NCBI RefSeq assembly: GCF_023821985.2
Contig: NZ_CP098805.1
Location: 5,199,001 to 5,263,000, forward strand
DNA from: Dyadobacter chenhuakuii
Lineage (GTDB): Bacteria > Bacteroidota > Bacteroidia > Cytophagales > Spirosomataceae
DNA length: 64,000 nucleotides
Direction of reading: 5' to 3'
Positions within the stretch are counted from its first letter, which is position 1; every line of letters starts with the position of its first letter. A model generated the notes under the pieces. The model searched no databases, was not told where the DNA came from, and was given only the letters and a program-made list of their open reading frames with translations. Positions 50,669 through 60,102 of this stretch are shown piece by piece. The translations under genes were made by a program, and so were the position numbers.

Positions 50669-51175
50669 CTATTCAGTCTTAGCTTTGATAAGGATATACT
50701 CAATCTTGCTGCCGTTACCGAATGCTGAGATCTGGGAATATTTTTCGTAGTTATCCCACCTTTTCAATTGCTTGTCGTCGATATTAGGCTTAATGTTCTC
50801 TTTCAGATTAAGGATACCGAGCACAACACGATCTTCAAAATCATAATCTGATAGCTTATTAAGCTGGATCTGATCGGCAATTTCATTGATATAAATGATC
50901 TCGACTTTCCCCTCCCGATAAATCATTTTGGGGCATTTTTCGCAGCCAGCCACCTCATCTTTATAATAGCTGTCCAATGTTCCTTTGCCTAAAACGGCTT
51001 CTACTTCTTCTACGCTGCGAAGCGCTACTTTCGGCAAGTCTAGTTCTACGGTTACAGGTGCGTTTTCATCGCCGTCACCGAGCACAAAGAATTTGATAAA
51101 AATAGCTATGAGAATGACGACGAAGGCAATGAATTTCCAATTTGCCCATTTACGCTTAACAGTAACTTGTTCCAT
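50669..51175 (-). CDS. Membrane-anchored protein of unknown function
   Basis: 168 residues. A basic N-terminus (MEQVTVKRKWANWK) precedes one membrane helix (FIAFVVILIAIFIKFFVLG). The rest is a periplasmic domain: VTVELDLPKVALRSVEEVEA, then VAGCEKCPKMIYREGKVEII, whose Cys pair could bind metal or form a disulfide, then DRVVLGILNLKENIKP. No family was recognised. It stands alone with a terminator downstream and a divergent endonuclease V gene upstream. Confidence 0.65.
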   Translation of the reverse strand: MEQVTVKRKWANWKFIAFVVILIAIFIKFFVLGDGDENAPVTVELDLPKVALRSVEEVEAVLGKGTLDSYYKDEVAGCEKCPKMIYREGKVEIIYINEIADQIQLNKLSDYDFEDRVVLGILNLKENIKPNIDDKQLKRWDNYEKYSQISAFGNGSKIEYILIKAKTE

Positions 51176-51246
51176 GAGGATGGCTTGATTTTTTAATGAA
51201 CCTGAGATGTTTCTAGGTTATACAAAGAATATCATGCCAGTTGCAT

Positions 51247-51975
51247 ATGAACAATAATATTGAAACACCGGAATCAAACTATGGGCAATTGACGATTGCC
51301 GAAGCTACGGCCATACAGGAAAAGCTGAAAGGCATTGTGAAGCTTTCGCCCATGGAAGGGGAGATCAAGACCATTGCGGGGGCTGATATTTCACTGGACC
51401 TTTACAGCGATACGGTTTATGCCGGGATGGTCGTGCTGAGTTATCCTGATTTGAAACCTATTTCCTATTCGCTCGTCAAAACCACCAATATTTTTCCTTA
51501 TGTGCCAGGTTTTCTCGCCTTTCGGGAAATTCCGGGCCTGTTGAAAGTTTACGAGCAGCTTCCCGTGAAGCCCGATTGCATCATGTTCGATGGCAACGGC
51601 ATCTTACATGCCCGGCGAATGGGGATTGCAACGCATTTTGGGGTCCTTACGGATTCGGTTACGATGGGTTGTGCCAAGAAAAAGCTGGCCGGGATTTATG
51701 CAGATCCCGGTGAAACAAGAGGTGACTATTCACTGGTAACAGACAGAGGCGACACGATTGGATTTGCATTAAGGAGCAAGAATAATGTAAAACCGGTCTT
51801 TATTTCCCCGGGTCACAAAATGAGCCTGAAAGACAGTATGGACATTACAATGCAATGTCTCGGCAAGCACCGGCTCCCTGAGCCGACCCGAAAGGCGCAC
51901 GAATTTGTGAACCGGTTCCGGATCGGCGAGTTAAAAGAAGGATATCACGAACTGGAACAATGGGGTTTGTTCTAG
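51247..51975 (+). CDS. nfi: Endonuclease V (deoxyinosine 3'-endonuclease)
   Basis: 242 residues from the ATG at 51247; a TTG two codons upstream also gives a frame. The EndoV motifs are complete: IAGADISLDLYSD (catalytic Asp), YVPGFLAFREIPGL (the PYxP...F wedge and Glu), FDGNGILHARRMGIATHFG (metal-binding Asp and His) and ISPGHKMSLKDSM. The enzyme nicks DNA one base 3' of deoxyinosine produced by deamination. The stop overlaps the convergent chitinase gene by 4 nt. It sits near the Ku/LigD-Pol pair, another DNA-repair module, but on the other strand. Confidence 0.93.
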   Translation: MNNNIETPESNYGQLTIAEATAIQEKLKGIVKLSPMEGEIKTIAGADISLDLYSDTVYAGMVVLSYPDLKPISYSLVKTTNIFPYVPGFLAFREIPGLLKVYEQLPVKPDCIMFDGNGILHARRMGIATHFGVLTDSVTMGCAKKKLAGIYADPGETRGDYSLVTDRGDTIGFALRSKNNVKPVFISPGHKMSLKDSMDITMQCLGKHRLPEPTRKAHEFVNRFRIGELKEGYHELEQWGLF

Positions 51976-53150
51976 TTAAATGTCTTGTCTATTTCGTCGA
52001 GGAGATATGTTTTTGAATCTGAATCATATTCCCAGAACATTACTCCGGCGAGTTTTTTGTCTAAAACATATTTGCATTTTTCTCTCACAGACTGCTCGTC
52101 GTCGTAGCTTAAAACGTCTCCGGTCTTGGCGTTGAGCAGGTAGGGTGCTTTTGCCACCTCGTCACGGTATTCTTTAAAGCCCTTTTTGTTTACCATGCTG
52201 TCTTTGATCATGGTATAACCGTCTACATAATCTTGCTTGATGTGTTTTTGGCCCAGGCCTTTATCCAACTTCGCGACGCGGAACATTCTTCCATAGAACG
52301 GCAAACCTACAACCAGCTTATTCATCGGAACTCCCTCCACAGAAAATGCTTTTACAGCATTATCCACCGAATGGCTCGCCTTATAAATGTCAGACGAATA
52401 TAATGCGGCATGATGGACCGCCGTGTCGCCCTGGAAAAGGTCATAAGTCATCATGTTCACATAATCCAGAAATGCAGCTGCTTTGCCCATTTCAACTACT
52501 TTCAGGAAAGAAGTAAAGCCGGGAACAGCGGTTGTAAGCAGCTTTTTCTTGCCCGATTCTTTTTCAAAAGCGTCCAGTTCTTTACGGAGCGCCTCGAACA
52601 TTAAAGTGAAGTTTTGCTTATCCTCAGGTCTGTAAACGTTGCCGTCCTCACCCGGCATTCCGGGATATTCCCAGTCAATGTCCACACCATCGAGGTCGTA
52701 TTTCCTGATAATATCAACAGAACTTGCTGCGAATATTTTTCTGGAAGCTTCTGTCAGAACTGCGTCGGAGAAATTTTCACTCCAGGTCCAGCCGCCCAGA
52801 GAGATCAGGATTTTAAGATCGGAATTTTTTTCTTTCAGCAATTTGAGCTTGCGGAAATTGGTAGAGTCGGTTTTTTCATTGGTCAAAAACGCCTTTCCTT
52901 TCTGAACATCTACAAATGCATAGTTAATGTGGGTCAACTTGTCCACTTCAATGCGATCTGTATTGACGAGCCCGCGAAAGCCGCCAACGTAGCCAATTAC
53001 AACTGGTTTTGTGGTTGTGCTGTCCGTTGCTGTGGCAGCTTCGTCTTTTTTCTCTTCGGATTTACAGGCCGTTGCAAGGATTAAGGGAGCCACTATGCAC
53101 ATGGCTGCCAGGGGTGATCGCAGGGTTTTGGTAAGTTTTAAAAACTGCAT
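51972..53150 (-). CDS. Glycoside hydrolase family 18 lipoprotein (chitinase-like)
   Basis: 392 residues with a lipoprotein signal (PLILATACKSEEK, lipobox ending at Cys). The TIM-barrel motifs of GH18 are clear: KILISLGGWTWSENF (SxGG) and LDGVDIDWEYPGMPGEDG (DxxDxDxE with the catalytic Glu). YVNMMTYDLFQG and VGLPFYGRMF follow, and AGVMFWEYDSDS carries the C-terminal Trp. It hydrolyses chitin or other N-acetylglucosamine polymers at the outer surface. The polymer is unknown. It has no PUL-type SusCD partner beside it. Confidence 0.93.
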   Translation of the reverse strand: MQFLKLTKTLRSPLAAMCIVAPLILATACKSEEKKDEAATATDSTTTKPVVIGYVGGFRGLVNTDRIEVDKLTHINYAFVDVQKGKAFLTNEKTDSTNFRKLKLLKEKNSDLKILISLGGWTWSENFSDAVLTEASRKIFAASSVDIIRKYDLDGVDIDWEYPGMPGEDGNVYRPEDKQNFTLMFEALRKELDAFEKESGKKKLLTTAVPGFTSFLKVVEMGKAAAFLDYVNMMTYDLFQGDTAVHHAALYSSDIYKASHSVDNAVKAFSVEGVPMNKLVVGLPFYGRMFRVAKLDKGLGQKHIKQDYVDGYTMIKDSMVNKKGFKEYRDEVAKAPYLLNAKTGDVLSYDDEQSVREKCKYVLDKKLAGVMFWEYDSDSKTYLLDEIDKTFN

Positions 53151-53228
53151 GGGATTAGGTTATGGTTGAAGCGATAAAAGTAACTATTACTTCAAAACAT
53201 CTCCTCATGCGATCTTCATTGAATCCCG

Positions 53229-54128
53229 TTATTCCCCGTGCAGTGCCTCCATTTTTTGTAATGCTTTCTGCATGTCAATGCCTTTGCCTAAAACCCCTTT
53301 GAACAGATCACCTTTCTCCTCGACCCGTTTCAGCATGTTTTTAATGGTAAAATCCCTGGGGCTAAGTCCATGTTTCACCTCGCTCCATTCGAGTGGCGCG
53401 GATACGGTTGCGCCTGGTTTCGGGCGTACGCTATATGCGGATGCGAGTGTCTGCGCGATCCTGTTCTGCAAAAAATCGACATAAATCTGATCTTTCCTGC
53501 GTTTCGAAAGCGACCGTTCCAGTGTGGTGAGCTCAGGAAGACGTTCTACAACAAGCGTTGCCAGGATTTCGGCAAAATCACGACTTTCGTCGTAAGTATA
53601 TTTCTTGCCAAAAGGAATGTAAATGTGCAGCCCGCTGGACCCGGAAGTTTTGCAGAATCCCGTCATGCCAGTCTGATCGAGGATCTCCTTGATCACCAGC
53701 GCAACATCTACCACATCTTCAAATGTATTTTTATCGGACGGGTCAATGTCCATCACAATGTAATCGGGGTTATCGAGCTTATTAATGGTGGAATTCCATG
53801 GATTCATTTCAATACACCCCATATTGGCAATGTAAAGCAACGTTTCGAGGTCGTTGCAAATGAAATAATTTACCATTTTTCCTGTCGATTCTGCCAGGAT
53901 CTCCTCCGTTTTGATCCAATCCGGAACATTGTCACCGGCATCTTTCTGGAAAAAGCTGGGTTCGTTGATGCCATTCGGATTGCGGCGGAGCGATAAGGGG
54001 CGATTTTTCAAATAAGGGATAATGAAAGGCGCTATTTCACTGTAATATTCCAGTAATTCACCTTTCGTAATCTGCTCGTCCGGCCAATAGATTTTGTCCA
54101 GGTGCGTCAGTTCCGCTTTCTTTTTCAT
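53229..54128 (-). CDS. Stand-alone LigD polymerase/primase (PolDom) domain
   Basis: 299 residues that match only the archaeo-eukaryotic-primase-like PolDom of LigD. LTHLDKIYWPDEQITKGELL opens it, RNPNGINEPSFFQKD and EMNPWNSTINKLDNPDYIVM follow, and the catalytic aspartates are in IVMDIDPSD. TSGSSGLHIYIPFGKKY and RIAQTLASAYSVRPKPGATV are conserved blocks. It can add templated nucleotides at broken ends. The ligase and phosphoesterase parts are absent. It follows ku by 1 nt on the same strand, so the two work together in end joining. Confidence 0.92.
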   Translation of the reverse strand: MKKKAELTHLDKIYWPDEQITKGELLEYYSEIAPFIIPYLKNRPLSLRRNPNGINEPSFFQKDAGDNVPDWIKTEEILAESTGKMVNYFICNDLETLLYIANMGCIEMNPWNSTINKLDNPDYIVMDIDPSDKNTFEDVVDVALVIKEILDQTGMTGFCKTSGSSGLHIYIPFGKKYTYDESRDFAEILATLVVERLPELTTLERSLSKRRKDQIYVDFLQNRIAQTLASAYSVRPKPGATVSAPLEWSEVKHGLSPRDFTIKNMLKRVEEKGDLFKGVLGKGIDMQKALQKMEALHGE

Positions 54129-54129
54129 A

Positions 54130-54903
54130 TCACGATGCTTTACGTTTCGGTGCGCTCAAACTTTCCTTCAACTGGGCCATCAGATCCTTGCTTTTCGAAT
54201 GCACGATCTTCATCTTCGGTGCTGTCGGTTTTTTGCCTTTCGCCTTCGCCATGATCAGTTTCAGCAGCGACTCATTATAAGTGTCTTTGTAATTCGAAAT
54301 GTCAAAATCCGTCGTCAGCTGCTCTATTAGCTGCACAGCCATGGCCATTTCCGCAGGTTTGATCTTCACATCCGGAATGGTTAGCTCTTCCGTTTCGCGT
54401 ATTTCGTCCTGAAACCTTATTTTATTTAAAATCAAAAGATCACCAGCAGCCTTTATCAAAACCAGGCTTTCGCGGTTCCGCAGCACATAGGTGCCCAAAC
54501 CAGCCTTTCCTGTTTTTTTCAAAGCATCGCGCAGCAATGCATAGGGTTTGCCGCCCGATTTTTCGGGTTGCAGATAATAAGGCGTTTCGTAGTAAATGCT
54601 GTCAATGTCTTTTTCATTGACAAATTCTGCAATTTCGATGATCTTGGTTTTTTCCGGACTGGCTTTTTCAAAATCCTTATCGTCCAGGACAACATATTCA
54701 TCCTCAACTTTATAACCCTTCACAATGTCGTCCCAATCTACTTCCTTGCCTGTATTGGCGTTCACACGCTGATACTTAATGTTAGCGTGATCTTTTTTGT
54801 CCAGCATATCCAGATCCAGCTCGGCCTGTTGGGTCGCGCTGAATAATTTTACGGGAATGTTGACAAGGCCAAATCCGATGGCCCCGGACCAGATTGCTCT
54901 CAT
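54130..54903 (-). CDS. ku: DNA end-binding protein Ku
   Basis: 257 residues, normal for bacterial Ku. The N-terminus MRAIWSGAIGFGLVNIPVKL is the strongest signature, with ATGKEVDWDDIVKGYK-like NANTGKEVDWDDIVKGY next. It forms a ring on DNA ends and recruits LigD in non-homologous end joining. The C-terminus is Lys-rich (KAKGKKPTAPKMK, SAPKRKAS) and may contact DNA. It is followed by the PolDom gene; the start of the next upstream gene is 61 nt away. Confidence 0.95.
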   Translation of the reverse strand: MRAIWSGAIGFGLVNIPVKLFSATQQAELDLDMLDKKDHANIKYQRVNANTGKEVDWDDIVKGYKVEDEYVVLDDKDFEKASPEKTKIIEIAEFVNEKDIDSIYYETPYYLQPEKSGGKPYALLRDALKKTGKAGLGTYVLRNRESLVLIKAAGDLLILNKIRFQDEIRETEELTIPDVKIKPAEMAMAVQLIEQLTTDFDISNYKDTYNESLLKLIMAKAKGKKPTAPKMKIVHSKSKDLMAQLKESLSAPKRKAS

Positions 54904-54963
54904 ATCTTTTGTCGAAAATGATCAATTATTGTGAGAGACAACGCTTTAAAAATCCGTGCCGGG

Positions 54964-55716
54964 TTACTGCCCGAGCCAGGTTTTGAATGGCCCCATGCGC
55001 TCGCGGCTGATGAGAATGTCACTATCGGCGCAGTTTTCGAGATGGATTTTCAACCGGCTGTTGGAGTATGTGAAAACGTCTTTAATGGCGGAAATGGAGC
55101 TGATATATTTCCTGTTGATCCTGAAAAACTGCTCTGGAGAGACCATTTCCTCAATCTCATCGAGAATATAATCCAATGTGTATTTCTTTCCCTGCCGGGT
55201 TTGAAGCAAGGTCACTTTGTCTTCGCTGTAAAAGAAGGCAATGTCTTGTATGTCAATGGTCTGTATACGCTCGCCCAGTTTTACCAGAAAACGTGTTTTG
55301 AATGTTTTTGCGGCGGGTTGGATCAAGCTGCGAATCTGATCGAGAGAAATGGCAGGTTCATTTTTGCCTGAATTGAATTTATTCAGTGCATGTGTAAGTT
55401 CTTCTGGATCGACGGGCTTTAACAAATAATCGATGCTGTTGAGCTTGAATGCTTTGATGGCATATTGGTCGTAAGCCGTGCAGAAGATGATCGGTGCATT
55501 GACCTTTACTTTTTCGAAAATTTCAAAACTAATTCCGTCGGCAAGCTGAATGTCAAGAAAAATCAGATCAGGTTCAGTATTATTGCCAAACCATTGAATA
55601 GCAGCCGTTACCGTGTCGAGACTAGCGATGACCTGCGCTTCCGGCAATTGCTGGTTGATCAACTGAATTAAGCGCCTTACGGCTGGTTTTTCGTCTTCGA
55701 TGATCAGAATTTTCAT
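54964..55716 (-). CDS. LytTR-type response regulator
   Basis: 250 residues. The receiver domain has the acidic pocket MKILIIEDEKPA, the phospho-acceptor Asp in DLIFLDIQLADGISFEIF, the conserved Thr in IIFCTAYDQYA and the Lys in YLLKPVDPEEL. The C-terminal LytTR DNA-binding domain (ISLDQIRSLIQPA onward; QTIDIQDIAFFYSEDKVTLL, FFRINRKYISSISAI) reads paired half-sites. It overlaps the sensor kinase gene by 4 nt, so they form one system. The target genes are unknown; the TonB receptor upstream is a candidate. Confidence 0.95.
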   Translation of the reverse strand: MKILIIEDEKPAVRRLIQLINQQLPEAQVIASLDTVTAAIQWFGNNTEPDLIFLDIQLADGISFEIFEKVKVNAPIIFCTAYDQYAIKAFKLNSIDYLLKPVDPEELTHALNKFNSGKNEPAISLDQIRSLIQPAAKTFKTRFLVKLGERIQTIDIQDIAFFYSEDKVTLLQTRQGKKYTLDYILDEIEEMVSPEQFFRINRKYISSISAIKDVFTYSNSRLKIHLENCADSDILISRERMGPFKTWLGQ

Positions 55717-56771
55717 GGAAAAAGCAATGGTAATGTTACTGTAAATTGGCCGTCGGCATTGCTGACAGCGATATTTTCTTCGCTCAGCAGTTCGTAGCGC
55801 TTGCTGATATTGGAAAGTCCGATGCCGGTTGATTCCTCCGGCAAGCTGCTTTTGGGCTGGACATTATTCTTAACAATCAATTGATTCTTAATGAGCTCAA
55901 TATCGATTTTTAAAGGCATTTTGATAGAAGCCACATTGTGCTTGATGGCGTTTTCCAATAATAGTTGAAGCGATAGGGGCGGTAAGGAGCCGGTTGCATG
56001 GGCATCCACGCGGATGTGATATTGCAGGCTTTCTTCAAAACGGATCTTTTGTAAGGAGAGATAGTTTTCCGCAAAACCCAACTCCTGTTTTAATGTCACC
56101 AACTCTTCCTGCTGGACTTCGAGCACATAACGGTAAATGCTGGAAAGCTGCCGGATAAACTTCGCCGCCGTGTCCGGATTTTCGTAAACCAGGTTGCTCA
56201 GCACATTGAGTGAATTGAATAAAAAATGCGGATTCAGCTGGTCTTTCAGCGACTGATATTGCTGGGCAAACCGCTCCGTTTTCAGCTGCTCCGATTCAAT
56301 CGCCGCTGTGCGCCATTCCAGCAGGAACGACCGGCTGATTAATATGAACAGGATCACAAAGGAGACCTTCATCGGAAACTGCGTCCAGCCAACCAGTCTG
56401 TTCCACGGAATGTTATTTAATGTAAAGTTTTTTATCACAAAAAACTGGAACAGGAAAATGATGACAATGCTCGCACAAAAAACATACAGGAAATAGCACA
56501 GACTTTCCAGAATAAGCCTTTTGACGGGATATTGGATCCAGGAGATGGTCCTGTCAAAATAATCTTCCATCAAAAATCCGCCATAACTCAGCGTCGTCGA
56601 CATCACGAATGAAATCAGGATGTCCTGTGCAAGATCCCCGTAACCTTCCCCGGTCGCAATGCATTCAGCAAAGGAGCCTATGGAAATCACGAGCGCGATC
56701 AGCAGGTTTCCCGCAAGAAAAGCCGGAGAGAAATTCCAGAATTTTTTCGAGCCCCGGGTGGTAATTTTCAT
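55713..56771 (-). CDS. LytS-type sensor histidine kinase
   Basis: 352 residues. Four hydrophobic helices (FLAGNLLIALVISIGSFAE, ILISFVMSTTLSYGGFLM, LESLCYFLYVFCASIVIIFL and MKVSFVILFILISRSFLL) carry the sensor. The phospho-acceptor His is in LKDQLNPHFLFNSLNVLSNL. The ATPase has PLSLQLLLENAIKHNVASI and STGIGLSNISKRYELL. It phosphorylates the LytTR regulator encoded downstream. The signal is unknown. The ATG at 56771 follows a 45-nt gap from the preceding gene on the same strand. Confidence 0.93.
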   Translation of the reverse strand: MKITTRGSKKFWNFSPAFLAGNLLIALVISIGSFAECIATGEGYGDLAQDILISFVMSTTLSYGGFLMEDYFDRTISWIQYPVKRLILESLCYFLYVFCASIVIIFLFQFFVIKNFTLNNIPWNRLVGWTQFPMKVSFVILFILISRSFLLEWRTAAIESEQLKTERFAQQYQSLKDQLNPHFLFNSLNVLSNLVYENPDTAAKFIRQLSSIYRYVLEVQQEELVTLKQELGFAENYLSLQKIRFEESLQYHIRVDAHATGSLPPLSLQLLLENAIKHNVASIKMPLKIDIELIKNQLIVKNNVQPKSSLPEESTGIGLSNISKRYELLSEENIAVSNADGQFTVTLPLLFP

Positions 56772-56816
56772 GAATGATTGGTGTCAGAAAGGATTGTTTT
56801 ACGTTGCTATGCTCGG

Positions 56817-57479
56817 TTATTGACAGCTTCTGGCCATTTGTTCGGCAAGGCCTTTGCCCCAGGTTGGCATTAAGGCGGCTTTGAGCGCCGGCTCATCCTG
56901 TGAAGCAAATATAGCCAGACTTTCCTTTGCATATCCGCAAGCTTTTTCGGTTCCGGAGCCGAAAAATTTGGCCATTCCATATTCCATTTGGGCCGTTAAC
57001 GCATAAGCACGCGGATTCTTCGGATCCATTGCACGCGCCTTGCCAAATGTTTGCAACACCGGCCCCGACAAGCTTTGCCCGCGGTTTGCCGCATCCGCAT
57101 TGAGTTTGGCCATTAATACAAAGCCTTGCAAAGCAACGATTTCCGCATTGTTTTTGGATAATGCGTCGGCTTTCTGAGCCAATTCGTCCGCCTTAGCAAG
57201 CGCTTCGTCCTTTCTATCCAGCGAAAGGGATTTGTCCATGGCCTGGAATGTGTACGCAAGTCCCTGATAATAAACCGGCAGCCATTCCCCCGGATTCAAC
57301 TCCGCGATTCGCCCGAACGCATTCGCCGATTGCTGCAAAACAGGAAGTGAGTCGGTTGAAGTAAGTTTCGCAATTTCCTTTTTCATCGCTTTCTGGTAAG
57401 GTGATTCCTGTGCAGAAGCGGTAAAGAATGAAAGTAACAAAAGGATGATAATCTGGGCTTGCTTTTTCATAATGTTCAT
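56817..57479 (-). CDS. Exported helical-repeat (TPR-like) protein
   Basis: 220 residues, with a signal peptide (IIILLLLSFFTASAQ). An ATG three codons later is an alternative start. The mature part is all helical, with TPR-like pairs: ANAFGRIAELNPGEWLPVYY, DEALAKADELAQKADALSKN and QTFGKARAMDPKNPRAYAL. No catalytic residues are seen. It may scaffold an envelope complex. It lies between the TonB receptor and the LytS kinase, all on the minus strand, so the three may be one transcription unit. Confidence 0.7.
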   Translation of the reverse strand: MNIMKKQAQIIILLLLSFFTASAQESPYQKAMKKEIAKLTSTDSLPVLQQSANAFGRIAELNPGEWLPVYYQGLAYTFQAMDKSLSLDRKDEALAKADELAQKADALSKNNAEIVALQGFVLMAKLNADAANRGQSLSGPVLQTFGKARAMDPKNPRAYALTAQMEYGMAKFFGSGTEKACGYAKESLAIFASQDEPALKAALMPTWGKGLAEQMARSCQ

Positions 57480-57554
57480 GTTTGAAAAGATTATAGTTTT
57501 TAAATGATGCTTTATAGCCGACTTGATATTGGTTTGTGAATGCTTGGCGGTGCT

Positions 57555-59720
57555 TTATAAATTGTTCAGCTGATTGGCTTTTTTATCCTTTGAAAGCGTG
57601 ATGAAAAGTCCGGCAAAAAGGAAGCGCTTGGCGCCTTGTCCTACGGGCCTGCTTGCATAGGAACCCGATTCATCCGGCTGCGTCGCGTATTGATAGCCGA
57701 ATACATTCTGCCTACCCAAAACATTGGAGCAAGCCACATGCAGGATCACATTGGGTTTGGGCAGATAGCTGATGCTCAGACTCAGATCGCTATATGGCTT
57801 CGTTTTGCGCTGCATTTCACCGGGCAGATTGGGATCGTTAAAAGCATAGCCGCTGTTCCACGACCAGGATGTTCCCAGCAAGGATTTCATAGCCGTCACA
57901 AAATGTTTCACCACGACCGAGCCGTTGTGTCTGGGTGCAAATGATGGCTGGACTTTGGTTTCGTAGGCCGCAAACCTGCGCTTGCTGTCCACAAAACTGT
58001 ACGTGATCCAGAAATCGGTATCCTTTATGGTTTGCTTGTCGCGCAGGAAAAAATCAACGCCTCGCGCATAGCCAGCACCATTCAGAGCCAGGTTTTCAGG
58101 ATCGCTCGCCAAGCCTTTGTAAGTGACCAGATTATCGTAGTTTTTATAAAAAGCCTCCGCGCGGAATGTGCGGTTGTTGTTGACTGTGAAGTAATTAAGA
58201 ATGTAATGTGTTGCCGCGGAATTTTTCAGGTCGGTCTGGCGCACCCGCAGCTTTTCTTCTGCCAGTTGTTTGAACTTGCCAGCTGCAAAAGAGAATTGCC
58301 CTTGATTATCCAGTTTATAGGCGACTGAAAAGCGCGGCGTGAACCAGGTTTCTTTTGCCAATGTGCTGTGCCCGCTCCGCAGGCCGCCGACCATGATCAA
58401 GCGGTTACTGAAATAGTAAGTCGCTTCCAAAAAATGGTTGAACTGGTGATCCGTAAACTGCCTTTTCAGGTTCTGGCCGGGCAATGCTTCCGAGTAGGTT
58501 TTGGCGTAATATTCCAAGCCGTTTTTGAGGGAAAACTGCGCAGAGAAGTCTTTAACCGTTACCGCTTTGGAATGAAAAATCCGGTTGACCTGCCGGATAT
58601 CATCCGCATTGAGCTGAATAGCGTCCCTATTGTCGGACAGCGCCGCACCTCCGTAAAAGAGCCAGCCTTTGCTTCCCGAATGCCGGAAAGAAACATTGCC
58701 ATAGTGATAGCGGTTGTTGAGCTTAACCCGGTCGCCGCGGCCATCATTGCCAGGGATTTTCTGCCAGATCGCCATATTGCTGCCTTCTGTGTGAAAATAG
58801 GCCTTGATAAAACCCGCTTTGCCCGTCACCGCATTTCCCCATTTACGACGCAATGAAATCTCCGAATCCCAGCTCGATGGCGCTTTTTCCCAATCAAAAT
58901 TTTGCTTAACAAGCGATTGGTAAGGGGCCAGATTGTAATAGTTTGCCGAGGCAGTCAATGCGCGGTTGTCCTTCACCAACGTTTGCGTATAACCGCCGCC
59001 CAATGACATAATGCTCACATCTCCCTGGTTTCTGAGCGGAAGGTCCACCGTATTCAATGCCAAAGCCGATGAGAGCGCCTGCCCATATTCGGCGGAATAA
59101 CCGCCTGTGCTGAAAAACGATCCTTTGAATAAATTGGCGCTGAACCGGTTGCGGGTCGGCACATTGGAAGTGGTGCTGCCAAATGCATTTCCCACTTGCA
59201 GGCCATCAATAAAAATAGAAGTTTCCGAGGCATCACCGCCGCGTACAAACAGCCGCCCATCGTTACCTACGGTGGAAGTGCCTGGCAATGTGAGCAATGC
59301 GCCAGTAATGTCGCCCATGGCACCGGAGGTTGTTACAATGTCGAGCGGTTTAAGCACCACCGATTTTTTCTCATCACCCGCCTCCATCGCGCCCGCAGAA
59401 ATGGTTACTGCATTCAGTTGATTAATGCTTTCTGCGAGCACAATGTTCGCGGTTATGGGCTGTCCCCGAAGTTCAAGAACCAGTTCCTGGCTTTTAAAAC
59501 CGATCGCCTGAACGGTTAGTGTTTGGTTTTCCGCTTCGGTTGTAGTGAAAGCAAAACGGCCGTCCGCACCTGAAGTGGTTCCGTCATAAGTGCCTTTCAG
59601 GTAAATGTTGACGCCCGGCACTGCTTGGCCTTTGTGATCCGATACCCGGCCCGAAATGGAGATTTGAGCTATTGCAGCTGATGTAAGAATAAGAAGCAGA
59701 AGTGTAAAGCCGATTTTCAT
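57555..59720 (-). CDS. TonB-dependent receptor with carboxypeptidase-like N-terminus
   Basis: 721 residues from the ATG at 59720 (MKIGFTLLLLILTSAAIAQ, signal peptide). A CarboxypepD_reg-like domain (ISISGRVSDHKGQAVPGVNI, LKGTYDGTTSGADGRFAFTT) is followed by the plug (MGDITGALLTLPGTSTVGND, LFVRGGDASETSIFIDGLQV) and the barrel up to FLFAGLFITLSKDK. It imports an unknown large ligand (siderophore, glycan or peptide). No SusD partner is present, so a SusCD system is not supported. A LytTR system follows on the same strand. Confidence 0.92.
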   Translation of the reverse strand: MKIGFTLLLLILTSAAIAQISISGRVSDHKGQAVPGVNIYLKGTYDGTTSGADGRFAFTTTEAENQTLTVQAIGFKSQELVLELRGQPITANIVLAESINQLNAVTISAGAMEAGDEKKSVVLKPLDIVTTSGAMGDITGALLTLPGTSTVGNDGRLFVRGGDASETSIFIDGLQVGNAFGSTTSNVPTRNRFSANLFKGSFFSTGGYSAEYGQALSSALALNTVDLPLRNQGDVSIMSLGGGYTQTLVKDNRALTASANYYNLAPYQSLVKQNFDWEKAPSSWDSEISLRRKWGNAVTGKAGFIKAYFHTEGSNMAIWQKIPGNDGRGDRVKLNNRYHYGNVSFRHSGSKGWLFYGGAALSDNRDAIQLNADDIRQVNRIFHSKAVTVKDFSAQFSLKNGLEYYAKTYSEALPGQNLKRQFTDHQFNHFLEATYYFSNRLIMVGGLRSGHSTLAKETWFTPRFSVAYKLDNQGQFSFAAGKFKQLAEEKLRVRQTDLKNSAATHYILNYFTVNNNRTFRAEAFYKNYDNLVTYKGLASDPENLALNGAGYARGVDFFLRDKQTIKDTDFWITYSFVDSKRRFAAYETKVQPSFAPRHNGSVVVKHFVTAMKSLLGTSWSWNSGYAFNDPNLPGEMQRKTKPYSDLSLSISYLPKPNVILHVACSNVLGRQNVFGYQYATQPDESGSYASRPVGQGAKRFLFAGLFITLSKDKKANQLNNL

Positions 59721-60102
59721 TTGTCCCTTGGTTTGACCCAAAGTTGTTCAGAATGATAATCGTGGAAAAAGCAAGGTTACCGGAGTTCAGAAACTGTTCT
59801 ATGAACTGCGGAAATTGTTGACCGAAGTGTCATTTCAACGTAGCTGATTTGCGGAAATCCGGATGCTTATTATAGGAGCAAAACGGGTTTAATTTTTATT
59901 TTTACAGCACTTAATGTAAAATTTTTTAAATTTTTACAAAATGTTCAAAATCAGCATTTTGCTTAACAAGTTTTGGTTTATTTAAACGAGAATCAATCTT
60001 GAAACCACAGAAATAGCGAATGTGCTGCCCATGCTGGCATGCTTATTTAACCGACCATTGCAAAACAGTTTACATCGACTAACTCTTAATTTCGAATATA
60101 AC
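59721..60102. other. Intergenic region, 382 nt, AT-rich
   Basis: Divergent gap between the TonB receptor and a tiny plus-strand gene. It holds a small inverted repeat CAAAAT-CAGC-ATTTTG (59946-59961) and long A/T runs. No complete TAnnTTTG element, no RNA gene and no further gene could be supported. The open frame starting at 60022 only extends the tiny gene. Confidence 0.5.

Noticed and set aside
57555..59720. SusC/SusD glycan-uptake pair
   Set aside because: No SusD-like lipoprotein lies next to this TonB receptor or to the one at 30192-32417.
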